NCBI RefSeq assembly: GCF_042676185.1 | Contig: NZ_JBHTJT010000008.1 | Coordinates: 248,001-312,000 of the forward strand | Reading direction: 5' to 3' | From: Tropicimonas aquimaris | Lineage (GTDB): Bacteria > Pseudomonadota > Alphaproteobacteria > Rhodobacterales > Rhodobacteraceae | Length of the DNA: 64,000 bases | In this document: positions 43,292-51,084 of the stretch, in pieces | How positions within the stretch are numbered: position 1 is the first letter of the stretch | How the letters are laid out: every line of letters begins with the position of its first letter | The notes under the pieces: model-generated | Database searches by the model: none | Seen by the model: the letters and a program-made list of their open reading frames with translations, nothing else | What the model was told of the DNA's origin: nothing | Position numbers and translations under genes: made by a program

Positions 43292-43307
43292 GTATACAAT
43301 AGATATC
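43292..43307. promoter_or_regulatory. Candidate GntR operator: GTATAC and GATATC half-palindromes
   Basis: GTATAC (43292-43297) with flanking AAT and GATATC (43302-43307) lie between the divergent M20-like and GntR genes. FCD-type GntR proteins often bind palindromes built on GTATAC. This is the most likely operator for the catabolic operon, but the match is short. Confidence 0.4.
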
Positions 43308-43457
43308 GGACCGTACACCGAAAGAGCGCAATAGATTTTGATTTGTATCCATGGAATAAGAGGGGCCAGGGATGAGAAGCGTGCTCAAAACGATGAAATT
43401 GTCATCGCGGAACCGGCGCTGTGCCTGCCGTGACGACATTGTTGGAAAGTTGACGAC

Positions 43458-44156
43458 ATGACGAAGCAGACGCCCGCGCTCGACACCGCTCCCGAATCCG
43501 CAAAAGCCACCATCGCTCCTGCCTTCCCGAGGCGCGGCACGCTGTCAGAGCAGGCTTATGACGCGATTTCGGAGATGATCGAGCGGCGGGAGCTCGCCAC
43601 GGGGAGCCTGATCGTCGAGCAGCAATTGGCGGACCAGCTGGGCATTTCCCGAACCCCGCTTCGGCAGGCGCTCCAGAGGCTGGAAGCGGAGGGCGTGCTG
43701 GTGAAGTCGGCCAACCGCTCCTTTCAGGTGCGCAAGGTCGAGCTGCGCGAGTATTTGCAGAGCCTGAAGGTGCGGGAGCTTCTGGAAAGCGAGGCGGCGG
43801 CGCTCTGCGTCGATCGCGTGGATCGGGAGGCTATCTCGGCGGCGCGGGCCAACCTGCAGGCGGTGGAGACGCGCCGGCCCTATGACATGCTGGCGCACTG
43901 GCGCTCGGACGACGAGGTGCACGGGCTGGTCATCGAGAATTGCGGCAACAAGGTCATGGCGGAGCTGATCCACGGGCTGCGCGCCAGTACCAAGATGTTC
44001 GAGATCGACCGTCTCTACGAGCGGCTGGAGCCGGATTCGCGCCAGCACGCCGAGATCCTGGACGCGCTGGAGGCGCGGGATGCCAAGGCGGCGCGCAAGG
44101 CGGTGGCGAATCATATCCGCTCGCTGTTCCAGTTCGCCATCGAAACCATCGCCTGA
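43458..44156 (+). CDS. GntR family (FCD) transcriptional regulator
   Basis: A 232-residue FCD-type GntR protein. The winged helix covers LSEQAYDAISEMIERREL...QQLADQLGISRTPLRQALQRLEAEGVL. The FCD domain follows with LKVRELLESEAA, HWRSDDEVHGLVIENCGN and a C-terminal DSRQHAEILDALEARD segment. It is divergent from the minus-strand amino/imino-acid operon and is its likely repressor. A short hairpin without Ts (44201-44219, ACGCCCG/CGGGCGT) lies 45 bases after the stop. Confidence 0.9.
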   Translation: MTKQTPALDTAPESAKATIAPAFPRRGTLSEQAYDAISEMIERRELATGSLIVEQQLADQLGISRTPLRQALQRLEAEGVLVKSANRSFQVRKVELREYLQSLKVRELLESEAAALCVDRVDREAISAARANLQAVETRRPYDMLAHWRSDDEVHGLVIENCGNKVMAELIHGLRASTKMFEIDRLYERLEPDSRQHAEILDALEARDAKAARKAVANHIRSLFQFAIETIA

Positions 44157-44538
44157 AAGGGCCGAGTCCGACCTCGCAGGCGCAGCGCCGAGGGTTCGGA
44201 ACGCCCGCGAATCGGGCGTGCGGGGCGGAGCCCGGTGATTGCACGCATCGGCTTGGCTGGTGGGTGATGAAGATGCCCGGAGGAGGGGTGATGGGCAGCA
44301 CGTTTCAAGGTCTCCTTTGCTAATTCAATACATTCAGTCAAGGCATTGTATTTAATTCATAATTCTTGAGATCACGGCGTCTCTCCAACTTTTCGGGGAA
44401 CCACTTCGAACTTTCGGAGTTGACAAAAAAACGCCTGCAGCCAAACGGGTTGCGGCGGATTTCTGCCGATGGCTTGACCCTATGGCAGATTTCCAATTCT
44501 GCAGCGCGGCATGGCGCATTACCTACCCGCGATCGACG
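44157..44538. other. Intergenic region ahead of the opg operon
   Basis: About 380 bases. A GC hairpin lies at 44201-44219. An AT-rich inverted repeat, AATTCAATACA (44322-44332) against TGTATTTAATT (44347-44357), differs at one position of eleven and is spaced by 14 bases; it is the most promoter- or operator-like feature. The rest holds nothing that I can support. Confidence 0.5.
44322..44357. promoter_or_regulatory. AT-rich inverted repeat upstream of opgG
   Basis: AATTCAATACA-N14-TGTATTTAATT, ten of eleven positions symmetric, in a GC-rich genome and about 180 bases before opgG. A regulator-binding site or strong promoter element for the glucan operon is plausible. Confidence 0.45.
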
Positions 44539-46182
44539 ATGGAGAGTCCTTTGATCAAGAACGAGATTTCCTTCCCCGGGAAAACGGTCGGCCTGGACCG
44601 CCGTACCTTTCTGGGAAGGCTCCTCGGAACCGCCGCGCTCGGCTCGCTGGTCGGCGGGGCTCCGGCTTTTGCCCAGCAGGCTGACGCGCCCGCCGCCGAA
44701 GGCGTGCCTGTTGCGACGCCGGCGGACGTGCCGTTCTCTTTCGACACTCTGACCGAGATGATGCGCGCCGAGAGCCGCGAGGCGCCGGTCGAGGTGGAAA
44801 AGATCGGTAACTTCCTCGCCGAGCTGGATTACGACGAGTTCCAACGCATCCGGTTCGACCCGGAGCGGACCCGCTGGGCGGACAATCCCGATTTCCACAT
44901 GAACGCGTTCCACCTCGGGTGGCTCTTCAAGGAGCCCGTGCATGTGTATGAAATCATTGACGGTAAGGCCCGTCCGATGTCGTTCTCCACGGCCGATTTC
45001 ATCTATTCCGACCTGAAGACCGACGTTCCCGCGGATTTCGAGATGTCGGGCGTCGCGGGCATTCGCCTGATGACCCCGCTCAACCGGGCAGACAAGTTCG
45101 ACGAGCTCGTGTCCTTCCTCGGTGCTAGCTATTTTCGGGCCCTTGGGCGCGGCAGCGTCTACGGGCTCAGCGCGCGCGGGCTCGCCGTCAACACGGGGCT
45201 GCCGGAGGGCGAGGAATTTCCACGGTTCTCCGACATCTGGCTCGAGCGCCCCGCCAACGGAACCGGTAGCGTGACGCTCTACGCGGCGCTGCGCAGCGCC
45301 TCGGTGACCGGCGCCTATCGCTTTGTCATCCGCCCAGGCGAGACGACGGAGATGGACGTGACCGCGCGGCTCTTCCTGCGCAAGGACATCCGCCAGCTGG
45401 GCATCGCGCCGCTGACCTCGATGTATCTTTTCGGCGGTGCCGACCCCGGCGCCTTCGACGATTTCCGCCCCGCGGTGCACGACAGCGAGGCGCTGGTCCT
45501 GAACACGGCTTCGGGAGAGACCTTCTATCGCCCGCTGAACAACCCGCCGCAGCTCGCCAGCTCCTTCCTCGGCGCGCAGAGCCCGGCCTCCTTCGGTCTG
45601 GTCCAACGCGACCGGGCGTTTGAGACCTATCTCGATGCGGAGGCGCATTACGACCAGCGGCCCTCCGTCATCGTGAAGCCGCTCAACGACTGGGGGCAGG
45701 GCAGCGTGAGCCTGCTGGAAATCCCGTCGGACCTCGAGGTGAACGATAACATCGTTGCGATGTGGGTACCCAGCCGCGAGACCAAGGCCGGCGAGGAGCT
45801 GGAGTTCTCCTACAGGTTGTATTGGGGGCTGGCGCCCGAGGGGAACGGATCTCCAGATCTTGCCCGGGTTTTGCGCACGCGAGTCGGAAAAGGCGGCGTT
45901 TCGGGGGTGGATGGCCCCTCCGATCGGCGGAAATTCGTCGTCGACTTCGCCGGCGGCACCCTGGCGGAACTTTCTGGTGAGGCAAAAGTTGCTCCGAATG
46001 TCAGTATCCAGAATGGCGAGGTCGTCGAGACCGTCCTGTCCCGAATCGAGGACACAGGCTCGTGGCGACTGGTCATCGAAGCGCGCGCCGCTGATGGCGC
46101 TGTCGTGGAGATGAAGGCCTCCCTTGAAGGATACGGACACGCGTTGAGCGAAACCTGGTTGTACCAATGGGTAAACAAATGA
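44539..46182 (+). CDS. opgG: OpgG/MdoG, periplasmic glucan biosynthesis protein
   Basis: A 547-residue MdoG-family protein required for branching and assembly of osmoregulated periplasmic glucans. A Tat-type signal (DRRTFLGRLLGTAALGSLVGG) precedes the beta-sandwich domain. Characteristic text includes FSFDTLTEMMRAESREAPVE, VHVYEIIDGKARPM, ASYFRALGRGSVYGLSARGLAVNTG and VIVKPLNDWGQGSVSLLEIP. The start is uncertain: ATG at 44539 (MESPLIKN) has no clear ribosome site, TTG at 44551 follows GGAGAG, and ATG at 44482 would lengthen it. Its stop overlaps the opgI start by four bases. Confidence 0.93.
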   Translation: MESPLIKNEISFPGKTVGLDRRTFLGRLLGTAALGSLVGGAPAFAQQADAPAAEGVPVATPADVPFSFDTLTEMMRAESREAPVEVEKIGNFLAELDYDEFQRIRFDPERTRWADNPDFHMNAFHLGWLFKEPVHVYEIIDGKARPMSFSTADFIYSDLKTDVPADFEMSGVAGIRLMTPLNRADKFDELVSFLGASYFRALGRGSVYGLSARGLAVNTGLPEGEEFPRFSDIWLERPANGTGSVTLYAALRSASVTGAYRFVIRPGETTEMDVTARLFLRKDIRQLGIAPLTSMYLFGGADPGAFDDFRPAVHDSEALVLNTASGETFYRPLNNPPQLASSFLGAQSPASFGLVQRDRAFETYLDAEAHYDQRPSVIVKPLNDWGQGSVSLLEIPSDLEVNDNIVAMWVPSRETKAGEELEFSYRLYWGLAPEGNGSPDLARVLRTRVGKGGVSGVDGPSDRRKFVVDFAGGTLAELSGEAKVAPNVSIQNGEVVETVLSRIEDTGSWRLVIEARAADGAVVEMKASLEGYGHALSETWLYQWVNK

Positions 46183-46337
46183 ACGACACACAGTCCGTGA
46201 GAGACACCAAGGCGCCGGAGCTCGATTGCCTGCCTCCGGAAGCGCCGCTGGCGATGCCGCCACAGGTGCTGGCGCCCCGCAGTTCGAGCCGTCTGGCGAT
46301 GCTGATGCGGCTGGTCTTCGGCTGGCAGTCGGCCTGA
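46179..46337 (+). CDS. opgI: OpgI-like 52-residue protein between opgG and opgH
   Basis: A tiny gene, MNDTQSVRDTKAPELDCLPP to FGWQSA, overlapping opgG (ATGA) and ending one base before opgH. The R. sphaeroides glucan operon was described as opgGIH-opgC, with a small opgI of unknown function in this place, which is the basis for the name. The segment LPPEAPLAMPPQ looks like text found at the N-terminus of longer OpgH proteins, so OpgI may be a detached OpgH N-terminus. Confidence 0.75.
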   Translation: MNDTQSVRDTKAPELDCLPPEAPLAMPPQVLAPRSSSRLAMLMRLVFGWQSA

Positions 46338-46338
46338 C

Positions 46339-48111
46339 ATGCGCAAACCGATCCCTGCGTCCGGCAAGACCCGTTCCGCGCGCCTGATCGCCCTGATCGG
46401 CGCGATATCAATGGCGCTGGTCGCCGCTGTCCTGATGGCCGACGTCGCGGCACAGGACAGCGTTGGCGTCTTCGACTGGTTTCGCATCGTCCTGATCTTT
46501 GCAACCACCGCCTGGCTCGGCTGGGGGGTGATGCTTGCGTTGACCGGGCTTGCGCCATGGCGGGCCCGGCCCGTGCCGGCCCTTCAGGGTGCGCAGCCGC
46601 TGGCCGTCGTGCTGGTTCCGATCTGCAACGAGGATCCGGTTCTGACCTTTGCGCGGGTCGCTGCCATCGACCATTCGATCGCCGCGGCCGGCGTGTCGCT
46701 GGATATCGCCATTCTCTCCGACACCCGCGACCCCGAGGCGAATGCGCGCGAACGCGAGGCCTTCGAGCGGCTGCGGCGTGAAGTGAGCGGGCAGGGACGG
46801 GTGTTCTACCGTGTCCGAGAGGACGGGCGTGGCCGCAAGGCGGGCAATGTCGAGGACTTTATTCGCCGCTCAGGCGGCGCCTATGAATATGCGGTGATCC
46901 TCGACGCCGACAGCCTGATGAGCGGTGCGGCGATCCGGGACATGATCGCCCGGATGGAGGCCGATCCGGACCTCGGACTGCTGCAGACCTTGCCCCGCAT
47001 CGTCGGTGCGCGCTCCTTCTTCGGGCGGATGATGCAATTCTCGGCGGCCTTCCACGGCCCGGTCTTCACCCGCGGCCTTGCCCGTATGCAGGGCGCGACG
47101 GGCCCCTTCTGGGGGCATAACGCGATCGTCCGCGTCCGCGCCTTCGCCGAGAGCTGCGGCCTTCCGGCGCTTGCCGGGAAACCGCCCTTCGGCGGGCATA
47201 TCCTGAGCCACGATTACGTCGAGGCCGCGCTGCTGGCGCGGGCCGGGTGGCGAGTCGAGGTCGATCCCGCGATCGCCGGCTCCTACGAGGAAGGGCCGGA
47301 GAACGTGCTCTCTCACGCCCGGCGCGACCGCCGCTGGTGCCAGGGCAACCTGCAGCATATCCGACTGCTTCTCGCGCCCGGTCTCGCGGGCTGGAGCCGT
47401 TTCGTGTTCCTGCAGGGGATCGTCGCCTACCTGGTCTCGCTCCTCTGGGCCGGTTTCCTGCTCAGCTCGCTGGCCGCTGCCGCGCTGGCGCCGCCGCCAG
47501 ACTATTTCCCCGAGCCGTACCAGCTGTTTCCGGTCTTCCCGAGCGACCTGACACAAGAGATCCTGGCGCTGGTCCTGGGGATCGTGGGCCTGCTGATCCT
47601 GCCGAAATTCGCCGTCTGGGCGGAGGCCGTGCTGACCGGCCGGGCCGAGGCCTATGGCGGGCCGAAACGGGCGCTCGCCTCGGTGGTGACCGAGATCGCG
47701 CTGACCTCGCTGCTGGCGCCGGTCCTTCTGGCCTACCAGACCCGGGCGGTGCTGCAGGTGCTCGCCGGGCAGGACGGCGGCTGGCCGGCCAATGCGCGCG
47801 GAGAGGGCATCCTGCATCTGGGCCAGACCCTGCGCGCCTGCCTCTGGGTCGTGGTCTGGGGCGCACTGGCCTATGTCGCCGTTCTCCAGATCGCTCCCGA
47901 ACAGGCGCCCTGGCTGCTGCCGGTCTGCCTGCCGATGATGCTGGCGCCTGTGCTGGTGGCCTGGACCTCCCGGCCGCTGACCCACTCCGTCTTCTCGGTG
48001 CCGGAAGAGGCCGAGGTGCCGGCGGTGGTCATCGCGTTCCGCGAGATAGCCGCCCGGTGGCTGACGATGGCCTCCCCGGAGGACACCGCGTCGGGCAAGC
48101 AGGCGGCCTAA
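46339..48111 (+). CDS. opgH: OpgH/MdoH, membrane beta-1,2-glucosyltransferase
   Basis: A 590-residue membrane GT2 glycosyltransferase that polymerises UDP-glucose into the glucan backbone. Visible motifs: PICNEDP, LSDTRDPEANARE, ILDADSLMSG (DxD), LSHDYVEAALLARAGW and the QxxRW-type RRDRRWCQGNLQH, flanked by several hydrophobic helices at both ends. It is much shorter than the enterobacterial protein, missing the long cytoplasmic N-terminus, in line with the small OpgI gene just before it. Confidence 0.95.
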   Translation: MRKPIPASGKTRSARLIALIGAISMALVAAVLMADVAAQDSVGVFDWFRIVLIFATTAWLGWGVMLALTGLAPWRARPVPALQGAQPLAVVLVPICNEDPVLTFARVAAIDHSIAAAGVSLDIAILSDTRDPEANAREREAFERLRREVSGQGRVFYRVREDGRGRKAGNVEDFIRRSGGAYEYAVILDADSLMSGAAIRDMIARMEADPDLGLLQTLPRIVGARSFFGRMMQFSAAFHGPVFTRGLARMQGATGPFWGHNAIVRVRAFAESCGLPALAGKPPFGGHILSHDYVEAALLARAGWRVEVDPAIAGSYEEGPENVLSHARRDRRWCQGNLQHIRLLLAPGLAGWSRFVFLQGIVAYLVSLLWAGFLLSSLAAAALAPPPDYFPEPYQLFPVFPSDLTQEILALVLGIVGLLILPKFAVWAEAVLTGRAEAYGGPKRALASVVTEIALTSLLAPVLLAYQTRAVLQVLAGQDGGWPANARGEGILHLGQTLRACLWVVVWGALAYVAVLQIAPEQAPWLLPVCLPMMLAPVLVAWTSRPLTHSVFSVPEEAEVPAVVIAFREIAARWLTMASPEDTASGKQAA

Positions 48112-48114
48112 ATC

Positions 48115-49380
48115 GTGTCGACCCGTTCTAACGCAATGCCCGCTTCCGCAGGGCAGGGCATACCTGCGCCCCGGCGTTGGCGTGACACCCGGATTGACGC
48201 GTTTCGCGGGGTGGCGCTGGTGATGATCTTCATCAACCACATGCCCGGCAATCCGTACGAAAAATACACGATCGGCAACTGGGGTTTCTCGGACGCAGCC
48301 GAAGGTTTCTTCATCATGTCGGGCATCGCCGCCGGTGTCGCCTATGCCAAGGGGCTCGAGGTCACCCAGCGGGTGCGCGCAGGCCTCTGGCCCGGCGTCG
48401 CCCCGATCTGGCGGCGAGCATGGACGCTCTACCTGGTGCACCTGTTCCTGACGGTTTGCGTCATCGCGATCTTCGGCATCGCGGCGGCGGCCTACGGGAT
48501 GCCGGATCTGCTGCAGATGCACAACCTCGGCGCCGTCTTCGAGCGGCCGGAAGACGTGCTCTACGCGATTCCGTTGCTTGGCCATCAGATCGGCTATGTG
48601 AACATCCTGCCGGTCTATTGCGTGCTGCTGCTCTTCACCCCGGCCGCGATCCTGATGGGATTGCGCCGCCCGATGCTTCTGCTAGGGGTCTCGGTGGCGC
48701 TGTGGTTCGGCGCGGGCTGGTGGCAGGTAAGCTTTGCGAACTTCCCCGAAGGCGGGGTCTGGTTTTTCAACCCGCTGTCCTGGCAGCTGATCTTCGTGAT
48801 CGGCCTGTTGATCGGAATGCGTCTCCGGCGAGGCGCGCGACTGGTGCCACGCTCCCGCTGGCTGTTCGGCCTCGCTTCGGCCTTCCTGCTCTTCGTGATT
48901 GCATGGAAATACCAGCCGGATCTTCGCGCATTCATGAACCACCAGTTGTGGCGGCTCTGGGAGGCCGGCGCGCCGTTCCATGTCGTTTCGCACGAGAAGA
49001 GCTACCTTGCCCTGCCACGGCTGCTCCACAGCCTCGCGCTCGTCTATGTGCTGTCTTGCATGCCCGTCGTCGTACGGTTCTCCGAGTCGCGCGCTGCCGC
49101 GCCGCTACGGCTGATGGGGCAGCACGGGCTGGTCGTTTTTGCGGCCGGCACGCTGATCTCCCTCGGCTTCCAGACCCTGATCCACGGATTCGGCCAGACG
49201 CCCTGGCTGGGCTGGATACTCCCGCCGGCCGGCCTCGCAATGCTGCTCGCCACGGCCTGCGTGGCACAGGGGCGCCGTCAGCAGGACGGCGGACTGCTGC
49301 CTTCCCGGATGCCGCCGCTGTCGCCCTTCGCTCGGCGCGAAACGGGTGGATTTGCCGAGGCGGGCGCGCTGGACCGTTAG
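48115..49380 (+). CDS. opgC: OpgC, glucan succinyltransferase-type membrane protein
   Basis: A 421-residue integral membrane OpgC-domain protein with about ten hydrophobic segments. The opening RDTRIDAFRGVALVMIFINHMPGN is diagnostic and includes the conserved histidine; WGFSDAAEGFFIMSGI follows. OpgC adds succinyl groups to periplasmic glucans, giving them negative charge. The GTG start at 48115 lies three bases after opgH; an ATG at 48136 is possible. It completes the opgGIHC operon. No clear terminator was seen after it, and the next genes run towards it on the other strand. Confidence 0.93.
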   Translation: MSTRSNAMPASAGQGIPAPRRWRDTRIDAFRGVALVMIFINHMPGNPYEKYTIGNWGFSDAAEGFFIMSGIAAGVAYAKGLEVTQRVRAGLWPGVAPIWRRAWTLYLVHLFLTVCVIAIFGIAAAAYGMPDLLQMHNLGAVFERPEDVLYAIPLLGHQIGYVNILPVYCVLLLFTPAAILMGLRRPMLLLGVSVALWFGAGWWQVSFANFPEGGVWFFNPLSWQLIFVIGLLIGMRLRRGARLVPRSRWLFGLASAFLLFVIAWKYQPDLRAFMNHQLWRLWEAGAPFHVVSHEKSYLALPRLLHSLALVYVLSCMPVVVRFSESRAAAPLRLMGQHGLVVFAAGTLISLGFQTLIHGFGQTPWLGWILPPAGLAMLLATACVAQGRRQQDGGLLPSRMPPLSPFARRETGGFAEAGALDR

Positions 49381-49447
49381 CAAGGGCGGGCGCCGCGCCT
49401 TCCGGAGGGGGCGAGGCAGGGGCCGGCCGCAACTCCCGTTCAGCCGT

Positions 49448-49828
49448 TTAGCCCTCCATCCACGAGACATGCGCCGCCACGATCCGCCAACCTTCGGGCA
49501 GACGGACCCAGCTGTGGCTCTGGCGGCCGATCCGCGCCACGCCGTCGCGGGTGAACTCGGTGTTGGCCGTCGCGAAGTCGCGTCCGAAGGTGGTGATGAC
49601 GGTGCGCGTCAGCGTCCGGTCGAGGCCCTTGGAAGGTCGCGCTTTCCGGAAGGCGAGAATCTCGTCCTGACCGTAGAGGTTCTCCGTTGCGCCATAGCGG
49701 ATGACATGCGGGCTCGACCAGAAGAGCGCGTCGAGCGTCTCCACTGCGTTGCCCGTGAGCGCGGTCTCGTAGCGATGGAACGCCTCGGTCACTTCGGCCA
49801 GAACATCCGGCAGGTTGATCTCGGCCAT
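49448..49828 (-). CDS. HpxZ/AtzH-like (DUF3225) protein
   Basis: A 126-residue NTF2-like protein of the HpxZ/AtzH family: MAEINLPDVLAEVTEAFHRYE, LDALFWSSPHVIRYGATENLYGQDEI and SWVRLPEGWRIVAAHVSWM. HpxZ is linked to oxalurate catabolism, and AtzH to s-triazine ring-product breakdown. It starts two bases after the amidohydrolase stop and ends the Liv operon, which points to breakdown of a ureido or heterocyclic nitrogen compound. Confidence 0.88.
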   Translation of the reverse strand: MAEINLPDVLAEVTEAFHRYETALTGNAVETLDALFWSSPHVIRYGATENLYGQDEILAFRKARPSKGLDRTLTRTVITTFGRDFATANTEFTRDGVARIGRQSHSWVRLPEGWRIVAAHVSWMEG

Positions 49829-49830
49829 CG

Positions 49831-51084
49831 TCACACCGCCAGCGCCGCCGGGCGCGCCACGCCGGGGCGCAGCAGGCGGGGCAGAGGCGCCTCGAAACTC
49901 GGCTTGCCGCGCTTGACGCCCCAGATCGGCCGTCCGATCTCGGCCACAGCATCAGCACGGCTGGCGCAGGGCAGGGCGACCAGGTCGGCGATCCCGCCTT
50001 CGCGGATCACAGGGTCGCGCCCCAGAAGCCGGAACGGCTCTTCGCTGACCATCGCAAAGCAACGGGCCAGCGCCTCCGGGCTGCCGAGTTGGGCCACGTT
50101 GGCAAAGAGGTTCGCCATGCGCGGCAGGGAGCAGTCGCCGTAGGGCGTGAAGGGGTTCAGCACGTTGTTGGTGGCGACGGTGCAGCACAGCCCCGCCTCG
50201 TGGAACCTGTGGGCCGGGGCCACGCCGCGCGGCACGCCGTGGTCGTGATCGCGGCCGGTCATGAAGAGGTCGGTCGCGGGCAGCACCGTCAGGGCGATCC
50301 CGGCATCGCGCATCAGGGCGATCGTATCGGTCAGGGGACCGGGGGACAGCATCGAGAGCTTGGTGACATGACCGATGGCGACGCGGCCCTGCATGCCGTG
50401 GGCAATGGTCTCGCGCGCGACCCAGTCGAGGTGCCGCCAGCTCGTGTCGAGGTCGAAATCGAGGTGGAAGTCGAGATCGACATCATAGTCCCGCGCCATC
50501 GCGAAAAGCGCCCTGATATGCCCCTCGGGATCGCTGTCGGTATAGGGGCAGCCGCCCAGAAGGTCTGCGCCCTCGTCCAGAGCCCGGCGCAGAAGCGCCT
50601 CAGTTCCGGGGTAGTTCAGCAGGCCCTCCTGCGGGAACACACAGATCTGCAGGTCCACGCCCCAGGCGTAATCCGCCTTGAGCTGGCGCACGGCCTCGAA
50701 CCCCGCGAGGCCGACACCCGGGTCGATCTCGACCTGCGTCCGGATGAGCGTCGTGCCTTGGCCGATGGCCTTTTCCAGCACGCGGGCGCCGCGGGCATGG
50801 ACATCCGCGGTCGTGAAGTCGCGTTTGGCGGCGCTGACCGCTTCGATGGCGCCCTTTAGCGTGCCCGAAGGGTTCGACGTGCGGTCGAGGAGGCAAGCCT
50901 TGTCGAGATGCAGGTGGCTGTCGGCGAAGCCGGCGATCACCAGCCCGCCGCCTGCATCAAGCGCGCGGGCGTCGGTCGCGATGCGCGGTGCGATGGTCTC
51001 GATCCGCCCGTTCCTGATGCCCAGGTCCTGCGGAACGCCGCCGTCCTCCAGCAGGGCGTTGCGGATCACGAGGTCCAGCGTCAT
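49831..51084 (-). CDS. Cytosine-deaminase-like amidohydrolase
   Basis: A 417-residue metal-dependent amidohydrolase. The HxH metal site is in GFADSHLHLDKACLL (near residue 60), later His in LDFHLDFDLD and GHVTKLSM. The position where cytosine deaminases carry a catalytic Asp reads TNNVLNPFTPYGD, with Asn in its place, as in a related subgroup, so the substrate is likely not cytosine. Its start overlaps the LivMGF stop by four bases. With HpxZ/AtzH-like and Liv-type uptake genes it probably opens an imported heterocycle or hydrolyses an amide. Confidence 0.87.
   Translation of the reverse strand: MTLDLVIRNALLEDGGVPQDLGIRNGRIETIAPRIATDARALDAGGGLVIAGFADSHLHLDKACLLDRTSNPSGTLKGAIEAVSAAKRDFTTADVHARGARVLEKAIGQGTTLIRTQVEIDPGVGLAGFEAVRQLKADYAWGVDLQICVFPQEGLLNYPGTEALLRRALDEGADLLGGCPYTDSDPEGHIRALFAMARDYDVDLDFHLDFDLDTSWRHLDWVARETIAHGMQGRVAIGHVTKLSMLSPGPLTDTIALMRDAGIALTVLPATDLFMTGRDHDHGVPRGVAPAHRFHEAGLCCTVATNNVLNPFTPYGDCSLPRMANLFANVAQLGSPEALARCFAMVSEEPFRLLGRDPVIREGGIADLVALPCASRADAVAEIGRPIWGVKRGKPSFEAPLPRLLRPGVARPAALAV

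Noticed and set aside
45755..46114. Extra gene inside opgG on the plus strand
   Set aside because: It is a different frame within the conserved MdoG coding region, without a ribosome site.
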